A stretch of DNA of 46,741 bases from Deltaproteobacteria bacterium (GCA_031273455.1 JAISRZ010000122.1:1-46741); one strand, 5' to 3'; counted from the stretch's first letter, positions 8,423 to 18,453 are shown. Numbers and translations are program-made. Notes: generated by a model from the letters alone, not told the origin.

Positions 8423-8520
8423 AAGCGGTCTATAAGGTCGCCGGAAGATCTTTTAAAAGACCTTTAGCTTAGTCACTAAGCGTAGGCTAGCGAAAGACCA
8501 AAAGGAACCTAATGATATGG

Positions 8521-8597
8521 CGGGATGTGGCGCAGCCCGGTAGCGCACCTGAATGGGGTTCAGGGGGTCGCTGGTTCAAATCCAGTCATCCCGACCA
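8521..8597 (+). tRNA. tRNA-Pro (anticodon GGG)
   Basis: A full cloverleaf can be drawn. The acceptor arms are CGGGATG and CATCCCG, the anticodon stem is CCTGA/TCAGG around loop ATGGGGT (anticodon GGG), and the T-loop reads GGTTCAAATCC. The 3' CCA is encoded. Its 3' end marks the point where the sequence turns AT-rich, which fits integration of an island next to a tRNA gene, although I found no second copy of the tRNA 3' end. Confidence 0.95.
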
Positions 8598-8761
8598 GTA
8601 AAATCATTTATTTATAGTTGTATTTGTATAATCTTTCCAGAAATAACCTACAAGTAATTCCCTAATTTTCTAATGTTCCATTAAAAAACCTTTACGGCTG
8701 AAAAATACAATGTTTCTATTAGTCTGGACAATAACTATATAATTTATACTGAAATTTTGGG

Positions 8762-9736
8762 ATGCCCAAAAAGACTGCCAAAATAAAAGAACCATCAATT
8801 TTTGATAGTTTAAAAAAAACAACAATTTCTTTTGAAAAATCTAAAATATTTAATGATTTATTTTTTTCATCAGAGACTAAAATGATTATTCCGGAATATT
8901 GTTATGAAAATGGATTATTATTTAATCATGACAGTCTAGTATTACTGAAAAATATTAAAGATAATTGTATAGACCTCGTTTTCGCTGACCCGCCGTACAA
9001 CCTCAAAAAGGCTAAATGGGACAAATTCGCCTCCCCAGAGGAATATATCCAATGGTCGAAGGAATGGATCGCCGAAGCCGCCAGAGTTTTAAAACCCTCT
9101 GGCTCCCTGTTTGTCTGCGGTTTTAGCGAAATACTGGCTGACCTTAAACGTCCAGCCATGGAATATTTTAATTATTGTAAATGGTTAGTGTGGTTTTATA
9201 AAAACAAAGCTAATCTTGGCCAAGACTGGGGGCGTTCCCACGAGAGCGCTCTTCATTTACGTAAATCTAAGGAATTTAGACTTAACATTGATGACATTAG
9301 AATTCCTTACGGCCAACATACCCTTAAATACCCCGCCCATCCACAAGCCCAATCCAGTCAATATAACCAAGGCCAGGCGCCAGTTGAGCCCTGGTCGCCC
9401 CATCCGTTAGGGGCCAAACCCAAAGATGTCTTGGAAATACCCACCCTATGTAATGGTATGGTCGAAAAAACCAGCCACCCCACGCAAAAACCCGAGGAAT
9501 TATTAAGGAAGATTGTTCTATCGTCCACCAAAATCGGGGATATCGTCATGGATCCCTTTTCTGGGTCCGGGAGCGCCTTAGTGGCGTCTGAACAATTAGG
9601 CCGGAAATGGATTGGCTGTGATATAAACGCGGAATATAACTCTTGGGCTATTAATCGTTTAAATCAGATATCACATCGTTCAATCAAAGAATGGATTGAG
9701 TTTGATTTTAATACTTTAAAAAACCGAAGACTCTAG
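8762..9736 (+). CDS. Site-specific DNA methyltransferase (N6-adenine or N4-cytosine, beta class)
   Basis: A 324-residue methyltransferase. Catalytic motif IV DPPYNL (residues 76-81) comes before the AdoMet-binding motif I DPFSGSGSALVASEQLGRKW (264-283), the motif order of the beta class. TSHPTQKPEELLRKIV between them is also typical. DPPY allows either N6-adenine or N4-cytosine methylation. It stands alone, with no restriction enzyme alongside, just after tRNA-Pro. The first 70 codons are AT-rich while the catalytic core resembles the GC-richer backbone, a mosaic that suggests transfer or recombination. It could protect the island's own DNA from the helicase operon 4 kb away, but that link is inference. 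Confidence 0.9.
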   Translation: MPKKTAKIKEPSIFDSLKKTTISFEKSKIFNDLFFSSETKMIIPEYCYENGLLFNHDSLVLLKNIKDNCIDLVFADPPYNLKKAKWDKFASPEEYIQWSKEWIAEAARVLKPSGSLFVCGFSEILADLKRPAMEYFNYCKWLVWFYKNKANLGQDWGRSHESALHLRKSKEFRLNIDDIRIPYGQHTLKYPAHPQAQSSQYNQGQAPVEPWSPHPLGAKPKDVLEIPTLCNGMVEKTSHPTQKPEELLRKIVLSSTKIGDIVMDPFSGSGSALVASEQLGRKWIGCDINAEYNSWAINRLNQISHRSIKEWIEFDFNTLKNRRL

Positions 9737-9949
9737 ACGCTGAATTTAACTGATAAGGCTAAGCTCACTCCGACCGGGTTCTAAGACAGCTTCCCTCTAT
9801 GTGTCTAGCCCTGGACTTTGTACAAAATTAAAAGACTAAAAGACGCTTTCATGGTTGTGTTTGGCCTATTAATAAAGTTATGAGAGTAATTATATTTTAA
9901 AATAACGGATTTTATCTGTTTTATTCTTGTTTTTTTTAGGAGGCCAATT

Positions 9950-10156
9950 ATGGCTAATTCGAAAAAACCATTAAAGCCCGGCCAAAAATCCCCAGGGTCT
10001 GGCCAAGTGGAGATCGTTACCCCTAGTGGCAAACCAACAGGGAAGGAACGGACTGTTGTCAAAGGGAAGCGCCTACCGCCAACCGGTAACCCTGGGGAAG
10101 GCTATAACCCTGTTGATGGGACGAAAAACAATTCAGGGTTTAAAAAACCCAAGTGA
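9950..10156 (+). CDS. YjzC-like small protein
   Basis: A 68-residue, highly basic, glycine- and proline-rich protein. KPGQKSPGSGQVEIVTPSG and ERTVVKGKRLPPT follow the pattern of YjzC-family proteins: a KPGxxAPxSG opening, then a xVxKGxxFPPT core. The function of that family is unknown. A strong AGGAGG lies 6 bases before the ATG, so it should be well translated. It sits in the AT-rich island between the methyltransferase and the convergent exported-protein gene. Confidence 0.65.
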   Translation: MANSKKPLKPGQKSPGSGQVEIVTPSGKPTGKERTVVKGKRLPPTGNPGEGYNPVDGTKNNSGFKKPK

Positions 10157-10196
10157 TTTCACAGAGCTTAGTCTTTTGAGCTTTGTCTTTGGCGGC

Positions 10197-10236
10197 TTTG
10201 GGGGGAAGGATAATTTTTATCCAATCCCCCAAAATT
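10197..10236. terminator. Hairpin between convergent genes
   Basis: An imperfect inverted repeat of about 18 bases per arm (TTTGGGGGGAAGGATAA against TTATCCAATCCCCCAAAA) with a 3-base loop lies between the ends of the YjzC-like gene and the minus-strand exported-protein gene. There is no clean T-run in either direction, so it may be a weak bidirectional terminator or an RNA 3'-end protector. Confidence 0.5.
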
Positions 10237-10258
10237 AGATCTATATAAAGTAAAATAA

Positions 10259-12304
10259 CTAGTCTAAAATATCAACATACACATCTTCCCAATTTGGAAA
10301 TGTATTTAAAAAATTAAATACACAATCATATAATTCCATATGATCGTCTTCACTATAATTATCGTCTTTATTATTACTATTAAATTGCTGATCAAATAAG
10401 TTTCGTGAATTATGATCTAAAAATACTGATCCATCTAAATCAAAAACTTTATTAATTAAAATACTATGAAATTTGTGATCGTCAAAATACATGACTCCCT
10501 TTGAAGAATTCTCCCTTGGGCATATATTTAATCGAGGATGTCCAACAAAAACAGTGTCATAAAAAAAAGTATCCTCTAAAGCGCTTTCCTGAACAAAAAA
10601 GTAAACAAATTTATTAGTATTGTTCAATATTCGCAGTCTCATCGCGTAACAATTCGCCACCGGTTCATAAAGATAAATTGGCTCATCATAAGTATTTCTA
10701 TTATAACTATCACATAAAAATTGAATTTCTATTTCAGTACCATTATATTTAGATTTGTTAATAGCTATATATGGATTTTTAACAATATCAAGATTTATAT
10801 TATCTTGATTGGACGCTGGTAATTTAGTATTCAGTAAATTTTTAATTTTAATATTTTTCTCTATATCTTTTAATTTGAATAATCCACCCAATGCATTCTC
10901 AAAATTAGCTAATTTTTCAGAAAATTTACTATTATGAATAAAACTTAATGGATTGTCAATATTATCAAATATAATTTTAATAGCAAAAAGATCTCCATCC
11001 AAACCTTTTTGTAAATAATGGTCTAGAGTGGCATGATTTAAAACGTTCCGCATAGAGTTAGGGTGATACCCAAACTTCAGCGTAAATTCATTAATTTTAT
11101 CATTTAGACTATCATTAGCGTTATTAGCGGAAGAAACCAAGCTGTCTTGGGGAGCTTGACTTGGGCTGTCTTTTGGGTCTTGATTTGAGCCATCCTTTGG
11201 CTCTCGCTCTCGCTCCAAACTATCGTGGGGAGCTTTCTTTGAGTTAACTTTTAAGTGGTCATTAATATAAAACCCACCTAAATCGCCATAATCTGGGAAA
11301 CCATCAACAGATTTAAACGATGGATTAACAATAGATTTAGCGTAAATTTGGCGCTTATCTTCTTGAACAGCAAACATATTATATGTTGGAAATTTATTAA
11401 TAAGCTTACTTTCGATAATTTTCTGTTGTTTAATATTTTCTTTTTTTAGATTATTAAACGTTTTTGAAATATTTCTAAATTCAAATATGTAACTAGGATC
11501 AGAATCATTTTGTGTTGACCCTAAATATTCACCATTAAAATTAAAATAATCATCTCTTTTAGCGCCTGTAACCTTAGACAATGATGACAATTTTACAACA
11601 TAATTGTTGCTTTCCATAAGAAGAGAGATTGCGTAAGGTTGCGTATATGAATATTTTTCATTGACAATAATTGTCCATTTATGGCTATTTTTACCAGATT
11701 TAACTTCTAGACGATATAAAAAACAATTTATATCATTATTTTGACGACCAAATTTTTCGCAATTAGCGATAATTGACGCGCTAACATTTTCCCCATTTAA
11801 CCGAGTTTTAATAGCGTAAGGACGATCATAGCCCATCTCTAAAATCGCTTTTTCAGATCCTAATTTGATGGCTTTTAAAAGAACTTGATTCGCCTTAGTA
11901 GAAAAAATACTAAATTCAGAAGATAAAGGATATTTATAATATCTATATAATTCAAAAATTGAATTTATATCACCTTTTTCAGCTTTATCTTTAAGAGAAG
12001 TTATTTCGTCCGCTGATTTTAAGGTTGGATTTTTCCCGCCAAAAAATTCAACATAATTTCTGATTGCGTGTTCTTGGACTTTATCTAAAAAAGGCGCTGT
12101 GGCGGTGGCGCGATCTAGAATATATATTGGACATTCACTTTTTTTTAAATTTTTCTTCAAACAATTTACTTCATAATATAATTCTTTTACTTCATTTAGT
12201 TCTTTTTCAGCATTATTAATATCAAAATCTTTATTAACAGCAAAGCTAATCACGTTTATTTGAGATAAATATACAAATAAAAAAACTAAAATTATTTTAT
12301 ACAT
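10259..12304 (-). CDS. Large exported protein of unknown function
   Basis: A 681-residue protein that begins with a likely Sec signal peptide (hydrophobic residues 4-22, MYKIILVFLFVYL). I recognise no domain. Residues about 105-165 have helical spacing loosely like Sel1/TPR repeats (KAEKGDINSIFELYRYY, KAIKLGSEKAILEMG). A low-complexity hydrophilic linker of PKDG/PKDS/PQDS units lies near residues 363-385 and divides the protein into two halves. The C-terminal half has regular beta-strand patterns, for example FVYFFVQESALEDTFFYD. Base composition is as AT-rich as the helicase operon. It is separated from that operon by about 0.6 kb and reads in the same direction. It could be an island cargo gene, a surface or periplasmic factor, or an effector. 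Confidence 0.7.
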   Translation of the reverse strand: MYKIILVFLFVYLSQINVISFAVNKDFDINNAEKELNEVKELYYEVNCLKKNLKKSECPIYILDRATATAPFLDKVQEHAIRNYVEFFGGKNPTLKSADEITSLKDKAEKGDINSIFELYRYYKYPLSSEFSIFSTKANQVLLKAIKLGSEKAILEMGYDRPYAIKTRLNGENVSASIIANCEKFGRQNNDINCFLYRLEVKSGKNSHKWTIIVNEKYSYTQPYAISLLMESNNYVVKLSSLSKVTGAKRDDYFNFNGEYLGSTQNDSDPSYIFEFRNISKTFNNLKKENIKQQKIIESKLINKFPTYNMFAVQEDKRQIYAKSIVNPSFKSVDGFPDYGDLGGFYINDHLKVNSKKAPHDSLEREREPKDGSNQDPKDSPSQAPQDSLVSSANNANDSLNDKINEFTLKFGYHPNSMRNVLNHATLDHYLQKGLDGDLFAIKIIFDNIDNPLSFIHNSKFSEKLANFENALGGLFKLKDIEKNIKIKNLLNTKLPASNQDNINLDIVKNPYIAINKSKYNGTEIEIQFLCDSYNRNTYDEPIYLYEPVANCYAMRLRILNNTNKFVYFFVQESALEDTFFYDTVFVGHPRLNICPRENSSKGVMYFDDHKFHSILINKVFDLDGSVFLDHNSRNLFDQQFNSNNKDDNYSEDDHMELYDCVFNFLNTFPNWEDVYVDILD

Positions 12305-12891
12305 TAAAATAAGCCTTAAGAACCAGTATAAGAGCTTTGTTTGAGTTTGTCAAAGGTGTATCCGTTCACGGGGTAGCGCCTTACGGCATCGTCACTATAA
12401 GCTTTTGATTTTAAGCCTTTAGGTTAACCAACGCACAGTCACCGGCGCCCCCTCGTCCACCTGGATGAGAGCCCCCAAATGAATTGGATAAACTATTGGG
12501 CTTGTCCTCATCATCCATTAAATGAGGTATAGTTTTGGGCGCAAAATCCCCTTTTAGCCTAGAAAAACTTTTTTTCCCGATTTTAGTCCTTTTCAGTCGA
12601 CATCTATAGTGGTTTAAAAGTTTATAACTTGGCTTTTGGTCGGCGTTAGATTCTCTGGAACCAGCTCATCGTCCGCTAAGGGTTGACGTGGCCGGTGTAG
12701 GATTTTTTGGAGCTGTGGGTACACACACACCCAAGGCCCTTGTTCGGGATAAGCTCCAGAGGCGGTTTTTACATCGCTCTGAAGCCTTAAATTCGAGTGG
12801 GCGCTCGCCTGGTTAGGAGTAAAAACACTTCCGGCTTTGGCCGGAAATCTAGAAGAGTATTCTCTTCCATCGGAGTCCGCCACGGGAGGGT
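12305..12891. other. Gap without a convincing gene
   Basis: This stretch is GC-richer than the genes on either side. It contains a short CA-repeat (around 12721-12732) and open but unsupported minus-strand frames, one beginning at a GTG (12883-12614) and one without a start that ends at 12411. Neither has a ribosome site or a family match. It looks like decayed sequence. Confidence 0.5.
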
Positions 12892-13098
12892 CTAAGGGTT
12901 ATTTTTGCGCTCTGATTCGAGATCCGATTTAAGAGATGCGATAATGTCTCGCCATTCTTGTTTGTTCTTTTCAAACGCTTTGTTTTCGTCTCTTAGGGCT
13001 GATAAACCAACAAGCATTCCGATGAGCCCCAGAACAATAACAACAGCCATAAGATAAAGCCAATTAGCTTCATTATACTGTAAAATGATAGTTTTCAT
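12892..13098 (-). CDS. Small single-span membrane protein with a coiled-coil tail
   Basis: A 68-residue protein with one transmembrane helix at about residues 14-33 (YLMAVVIVLGLIGMLVGLSA). A charged helical tail follows (DENKAFEKNKQEWRDIIASL, then KSDLESERK) that should form a coiled coil in the cytosol. AGAGG lies 6 bases before the ATG. It reads in the same direction as the helicase operon, 129 bases after the helicase stop, and an intervening short frame ends in an ATGA overlap with this start. Small membrane proteins at the end of defence operons are often effectors or anchors; that role here is inference. Confidence 0.6.
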   Translation of the reverse strand: MKTIILQYNEANWLYLMAVVIVLGLIGMLVGLSALRDENKAFEKNKQEWRDIIASLKSDLESERKNNP

Positions 13099-13211
13099 AA
13101 ATAACCTCTAGACTTACGCAGGCGTTCGTTCATTATTTCAATTATTTTGTCGTTAACACTTTCAGGAAATTGTTGTTTAATAACGATTTTGTTATGAAAA
13201 TATCTAAACAT
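13095..13211 (-). CDS. Possible short ORF linking the helicase gene to the small membrane protein
   Basis: About 38 residues (MFRYFHNKIVIKQQF to KSRGYL) end in an ATGA overlap with the small membrane protein gene. No ribosome site precedes this ATG; the same frame is open back into the helicase 3' end, to 13283. The overlap is the only support. Confidence 0.22.
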   Translation of the reverse strand: MFRYFHNKIVIKQQFPESVNDKIIEIMNERLRKSRGYL

Positions 13212-13227
13212 ATTGATACAAAAAGGA

Positions 13228-16200
13228 CTAATTTTTAGCCACCAAGTTTTTATACGCGATAAATGTATTAGGTAGCCAGTCACTTAAATCATATGGATTC
13301 AAAAACATCTTGGATTTGGTGTTACGAGGCTTTTTCAGGAGCGCGGGTCTTACCTCAAAATCAATTGGCTTCTGATTTTGCGCCCAATTAGCGTCTTCGG
13401 AAATAAGTTTTTTAAGCGGCGCTAGAAGATCGCTCTGTTCCTGGTCGCTAAAGCTTGAGGGGAGTTCGCCAGATTGAGCGTAGTTGAGCAACTGTAACCC
13501 AAGGCTTCTATCAAAAAAATCGTGTTGACGCTGATTCCAATAATTATCAAGGCAATTCTTACAAGAACGAGAACATTCACACTCTTGAAGAATATTTTTA
13601 GCCTTAACTATAACATCATTAATTATAGTTCCAATCAATGACGAATACCCAGCTCCACTGGATAAATTATCATAGAAAAACATTTCAATATGTGAATTAC
13701 CATCATTATTCAATCTTGAACGCCAACCTCCACTAATTTCATTGTAATCAATATCTAATACCAATGAAATAGCCTTTTTAAGAGCTTCATGCATAGTGGT
13801 TACAGCGGCGAACAAGATGTTTTTCTCATCTGGCCCTCTGCGATCGACCAAGACCTGGTCATCGTATAAAATGTCTAACATAAACATGTCAGTTAAAAAC
13901 TCAAAACCAAGGTAAATGTTTGAGACCACCGCCCCCTCATGAGAGCATACTGGGCCATTAAGACGATAAGGCTGGGTGATAGGCGTCTTACCCTTTTTGC
14001 TATCAATCGCCGTTACCGCCCCGCCACATTTGCGGCAAACATTAAAGCCTTTCTTATTTTTCCCCATGTTGACTATTAGGACATTCCGGTCAGGCAGATT
14101 GGCGTATCTAATTTTACTATTTTTCAGTTCATTCATTACTGTATTAGAAGGAACATATGAATAATATGGAGCTTGGGTAAAAGAATATTGCTCATCATCA
14201 CTGTCAAACTCTAAATCACCGCCTTTGGTAGGAGAGAATCCCCAAGGACGTAACAAAGATTTTTTGACAACCTGCCCATTACAATACGGACAAATTAATT
14301 GAGGCGCTTCTTTGAGATCTAACCCAAACCAATTACATTCCGCGCAAAGAAAAATTTCTTTATAATAATCTTTATTTTGAAAATAGAACTCCGCTTGATT
14401 AGATAAATAATTTTTAGGACGAGGATTGGCGTAAATTCCACCACTTTTATATATTTTTTTATCAATAACTATGAACCGACCTGGAGCGTATTCACTAAGG
14501 GCGATGACTAAATCGCGTTCAGGCGCGTAGTGAATGACTGGGAGTTGAGATTTTCCATATCTAGAGTCTTTCTCAACATAAAATTTTACAACATTTTGAG
14601 GAAAAGAGTACGATGGAATAAATCCTTCCCTATAAAATACATCAAAAGCTGAAGTTTCTTTGTTATTATTAAAATATAGATCTTGATTTTTTGAATCAAA
14701 AATTTTAGCGGAAATTTTATTAAGCTGATCAATTGTTTTTATACTGTTAAATCCTTCAAGACTAATTTCTTTAACAAATTGGACAAACTGTTCACCATGT
14801 TTTTGAAAAAAAGTTATTATACCAATACCAGCGATACCGTCTAAAGTGTGTTTACTACATTTAGTAAGCATAAAATCATTTAATAGCAACATATTGAAAT
14901 GTCGCTGTTGTATCTTTTCATTCTGGCGATCTATCCAAGGCTTGCGTAGCCCTCCGGAAATCATTTCTTCTGGGTGGGAAAAATAGTAACTGTCATGGGT
15001 GCCACTTGACGCGTAAGTGACAATAGACGAGATCCCGGCGTTTTTTCGGCCAGCGCGACCCGCTCTTTGTTGGTAGTTCTCGCGCATAGGCGGTATGTTG
15101 CGCAGACCTACGGCGGTTAAGGAGCCAATATCGATACCGACTTCCATAGTGGTGGTGCAACTTAAAACGTCAATGGAGTCCTCCCCATTTTCACCCGCGT
15201 TAATGTCTTGAAAGCGCATTTCGTACTTTTCGGAGAGGCTCCACATTTCCTCACCAGGCGACTCTTTGTGAGAGACCTGAGCGGTATGTTCTTCAGTGTC
15301 TATCGTGTATATTGTATTACGTTTATCGATAATATTTTGAATAGGTAGACGTAAAAAATCAAACCTTGACAAATCAGTGGCGCTGATAGGAGTTAACTCA
15401 GTGGAGTCAAAGCAAGCCCCACAAAATTGACCAATTTTAAAAGGAGAAATTTTTCCGCATTTAACGCAACGATACCAAACAAAATCTGAGTTAACAATCA
15501 CTATTCTGACTGCTTCAAGATTGATATAAAATAATTGAGATTCTGAAGATTGTCTAAAAAAAGTGTTTTTAATAATTTCAGCTATAGTTTTAACTGTATT
15601 TTCATTATAACCAAAAGTCTTTTGAATTATACCAAGTAATAATGAATCTAATGATTGATAAAAATCACCTTTAAGACCAAATATATAATTTTTGCTACGT
15701 CCAGGCAGACGTTTTCTTATGTTATCAGAAATTGATTCGCCTAAAGCTGCGGAACTATCCATAACATCCCAAAAAAGCAATACTAAAATTTGAAATAAAG
15801 TATTATTATCTGAAAATTTTATGCCTTCATCGTGTAGTTCATCAATACATTCATTGAAAAAAACAGTTACAGGCGCGAGAAAACCAAAGCCAATGTCTTT
15901 AAAAGTCCTGGGACTCTCGGTAAAAACTGTGAGCAATTGCTCGTAGTAATCTTCAGGTATAGCGTTGAATCTAGGAAATTGAGAAAATTCAAGCGTTTTG
16001 TTTCTTTTTTCGGCCCGTTGTTTTGCTCTATTAAGAATATCTTTATGGTTAATTAACAATTCTTTACTATTTGGTTTAAAAAAATTAAGTTTATTTTCCA
16101 AACATACATCTAAAAAAATTGGATATAGTTCTAATAAAGAATGTTCTTGGCCATCTTGTTGAAGTAATTGAGCCGCAAGAATAATAGTTTGACGAAAGGC

Positions 16201-18453
16201 ATCGTTATCGGCTGATTTTGTCAGGTCCAAGGCCAGTTTGGCGGCGTTTTGACGAGAGTCAGAAAATAATAAAACTTTTTTCCCTTTATTGATCAAATCA
16301 GATTTGGGGGGTTGTAGCTCAAATTGCGCTTTAGTAAGATTATAAAATGGAATATTACCCTTGGTTGTAAAGTCGCTAGGCTTCTTAAAAGGCATCTTTT
16401 TTTTACATTTAGGACAAGTATCAAAAGTAAACGATTGATAATCATTATCATACGTTTCACTATATATAACAGTCAGTAAATTTTTATCATCTTGGAGGCC
16501 TATATAAAATTTTCCTGTCAAAGGATCAAGCGCGCCATATTTATCATTTTTACCTTTCTGATAATATTTCGGAACTATATATAATAACACTTCAGAAAGG
16601 TCATTATTATCCCCATTAAGACCACGATTAGGAAAAACATACCAATACGGCGCGCCATCTGTTTTCCGCGCGAAGACCCGAAAATACAACGCTCCACACT
16701 TTATATGATTCACAAGTTCGTAAATCCTAGCTCCACACTCGCACTTTTCCTTAGGTATCGAAATAACTTTACCAATTGGCAGTTGATCTCGATCGGAATA
16801 TTTAGCGCAATTACAATTGGGATTAGAGCAAGCGTATAGACCCTGAAGGCCACGAAGGAACATATGGAGACGCACGGGGAAAAGAATATTGCCATCTTTG
16901 GCCGCTAAAGACACTAAGACCAATAGAGCGTCTAGGGCCGCCTCACCGTCTGGGGAGTCGCCAAACAAAGCGATTTTCAGCTCGGTGTAAGACTTCGCTC
17001 CATCATGGCAGAGCGTATTTAACTTAACGAAAGCCTCATACTTGGGTAGATTGTTATAGAGCCAGTTTTGAGTTTGTTCGAGGGTAAAATCGGAAGGTAA
17101 ATCACACTTGAAAATAGTCTTAGCGAAAGTTCTAATCCTATGAGAAATATCATGACCAGTAACTTGTTCTTGACCAATAGACGCTAAATCTGTAGAGTTA
17201 GTTCTAATTTCAAAGTTTTCATTAATTTCTTCTTTTGATCCATAGAAAAAATCACAACAAGAAGCATTTTTCCCGGTAAGTCCATAATAAAAATTGTCTA
17301 TTGATTCTTGATCATCTCGCGGCATACTGGCGGTGGTAAAAACAAACTGAACTTTCTCTTTCGAAACGTTTAACCGATAAAAAAGCCGCTCCAATAAGAG
17401 CCCAATTTCCCCCCCAGCTGAGCCACGATACATATGGGCTTCATCTAAGACAATTAAAAGTCGGTTGTCTTTGGATTTATGAAGCCATTCTTTGGTTTTA
17501 TCCCAAATAGTAGCCTCTCTTTGACGCATAAGAATATACTCTAACATAGAAAAGTTTGTAATTAATATGTCAGGAGGCGATTTTTGGATTTCAAAACGTG
17601 TTAGGTACTCAGCGTCAAAAGGAGAAGGTAAGTGAACATTATGTTTTAAGTTATTAATAAAAATCTGAAGTCCATTATCCCCATATCTAGCTGGATATTT
17701 ATTAATACTCTTCAGTCCATTAATAACATTAAGTTGACTTTTAATTTTATTATCAGTTTCTGACTCATTAATAAGATAATTATTACTGAAAGTATCAGCT
17801 AAACGTTTATTATTATCTTCTTTAGAATCTCCAGCGTAAGGAGTTCGGCCGGTGTACATGCCAAAATGAGGGATCCGGGCGGCGGCTGTTAAATGGGTGA
17901 AGATATCTTTAAATTTTTCGCTACCAATAATTTTTCTAAATCTGGCCAATTGATCAGAGACCAGAGCGTTCATAGGGTAGACAATAAGAGTCCTTACAGA
18001 CTCCATCTTAAAATTATCCGGACTTTTCCTGGCCTCATCAAAAGCTTTAGTGATTATTGGCCAAAGAAAACATTCTGTTTTCCCTGATCCTGGCCCAGTG
18101 GACACAAATAGATCGCGACCTTTAAGAAAAGTCTCCAGAGCTTTAACTTGGTGTTCAAAGGGATCGGAAAATACGCCGAGGTTATTATCTATAAGTTTTT
18201 GGAGCGCGTCCTTAAGAAATGGGTCTATCGAAGGTGATTTCGCGAAACCGTCTAATTGTTTTTTGTAAGAAGCGGAGGTTTCAATATACGGTTCCTTAGC
18301 GATGACAGTATGCTCTGAAGAGAGCTCGCCAATCAATTCTTCAGTATATAGTAAAAGAGTTTCATTATTAGCTAAATAATCAGATTTAATATAATTTTTT
18401 AGCCTATCGCGGATGGCTTTATAATAATTATTAACGCTATTTGAGTTACTCAT
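13228..18453 (-). CDS. DEAH-box helicase with DUF1998-type C-terminus (DruE-like)
   Basis: A 1741-residue superfamily 2 helicase. Motifs seen: Q-like DPFEHQVKAL (97-106), Walker A STGPGSGKTE (118-127), Ia TLIVYPMNALVSDQ, DEAH (337-340), III FTTASM, IV KVLLFSDSRQNAAKLA, V TTTMEVGIDIG (about 1096-1106) and VI QQRAGRAGRK (about 1120-1130). Four-cysteine clusters lie near 543-575, 677-682, 993-1015 and 1370-1390. The C-terminus has the CSRSCKNCLDNYWNQR element (about 1624-1640) typical of DUF1998/MZB helicases. This layout and size are closest to DruE of Druantia; in DISARM the helicase (DrmA) and DUF1998 protein (DrmB) are separate. None of the usual Druantia partners is adjacent. The start overlaps the stop of the preceding gene in TAATG. 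It is the last large gene of a four-gene coupled operon and probably its DNA-translocating motor. Confidence 0.92.
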   Translation of the reverse strand: MSNSNSVNNYYKAIRDRLKNYIKSDYLANNETLLLYTEELIGELSSEHTVIAKEPYIETSASYKKQLDGFAKSPSIDPFLKDALQKLIDNNLGVFSDPFEHQVKALETFLKGRDLFVSTGPGSGKTECFLWPIITKAFDEARKSPDNFKMESVRTLIVYPMNALVSDQLARFRKIIGSEKFKDIFTHLTAAARIPHFGMYTGRTPYAGDSKEDNNKRLADTFSNNYLINESETDNKIKSQLNVINGLKSINKYPARYGDNGLQIFINNLKHNVHLPSPFDAEYLTRFEIQKSPPDILITNFSMLEYILMRQREATIWDKTKEWLHKSKDNRLLIVLDEAHMYRGSAGGEIGLLLERLFYRLNVSKEKVQFVFTTASMPRDDQESIDNFYYGLTGKNASCCDFFYGSKEEINENFEIRTNSTDLASIGQEQVTGHDISHRIRTFAKTIFKCDLPSDFTLEQTQNWLYNNLPKYEAFVKLNTLCHDGAKSYTELKIALFGDSPDGEAALDALLVLVSLAAKDGNILFPVRLHMFLRGLQGLYACSNPNCNCAKYSDRDQLPIGKVISIPKEKCECGARIYELVNHIKCGALYFRVFARKTDGAPYWYVFPNRGLNGDNNDLSEVLLYIVPKYYQKGKNDKYGALDPLTGKFYIGLQDDKNLLTVIYSETYDNDYQSFTFDTCPKCKKKMPFKKPSDFTTKGNIPFYNLTKAQFELQPPKSDLINKGKKVLLFSDSRQNAAKLALDLTKSADNDAFRQTIILAAQLLQQDGQEHSLLELYPIFLDVCLENKLNFFKPNSKELLINHKDILNRAKQRAEKRNKTLEFSQFPRFNAIPEDYYEQLLTVFTESPRTFKDIGFGFLAPVTVFFNECIDELHDEGIKFSDNNTLFQILVLLFWDVMDSSAALGESISDNIRKRLPGRSKNYIFGLKGDFYQSLDSLLLGIIQKTFGYNENTVKTIAEIIKNTFFRQSSESQLFYINLEAVRIVIVNSDFVWYRCVKCGKISPFKIGQFCGACFDSTELTPISATDLSRFDFLRLPIQNIIDKRNTIYTIDTEEHTAQVSHKESPGEEMWSLSEKYEMRFQDINAGENGEDSIDVLSCTTTMEVGIDIGSLTAVGLRNIPPMRENYQQRAGRAGRKNAGISSIVTYASSGTHDSYYFSHPEEMISGGLRKPWIDRQNEKIQQRHFNMLLLNDFMLTKCSKHTLDGIAGIGIITFFQKHGEQFVQFVKEISLEGFNSIKTIDQLNKISAKIFDSKNQDLYFNNNKETSAFDVFYREGFIPSYSFPQNVVKFYVEKDSRYGKSQLPVIHYAPERDLVIALSEYAPGRFIVIDKKIYKSGGIYANPRPKNYLSNQAEFYFQNKDYYKEIFLCAECNWFGLDLKEAPQLICPYCNGQVVKKSLLRPWGFSPTKGGDLEFDSDDEQYSFTQAPYYSYVPSNTVMNELKNSKIRYANLPDRNVLIVNMGKNKKGFNVCRKCGGAVTAIDSKKGKTPITQPYRLNGPVCSHEGAVVSNIYLGFEFLTDMFMLDILYDDQVLVDRRGPDEKNILFAAVTTMHEALKKAISLVLDIDYNEISGGWRSRLNNDGNSHIEMFFYDNLSSGAGYSSLIGTIINDVIVKAKNILQECECSRSCKNCLDNYWNQRQHDFFDRSLGLQLLNYAQSGELPSSFSDQEQSDLLAPLKKLISEDANWAQNQKPIDFEVRPALLKKPRNTKSKMFLNPYDLSDWLPNTFIAYKNLVAKN

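Noticed and set aside
12358..12371. GTATCCGTTCACGG, inverted copy at 38661-38674
   Set aside because: An exact 14-base match is expected several times by chance in 47 kb on both strands; the flanks do not agree.
12614..12883. Open minus-strand frame of 89 codons starting with GTG
   Set aside because: No ribosome site, no recognisable family, and composition unlike both flanking genes; more likely decayed sequence.
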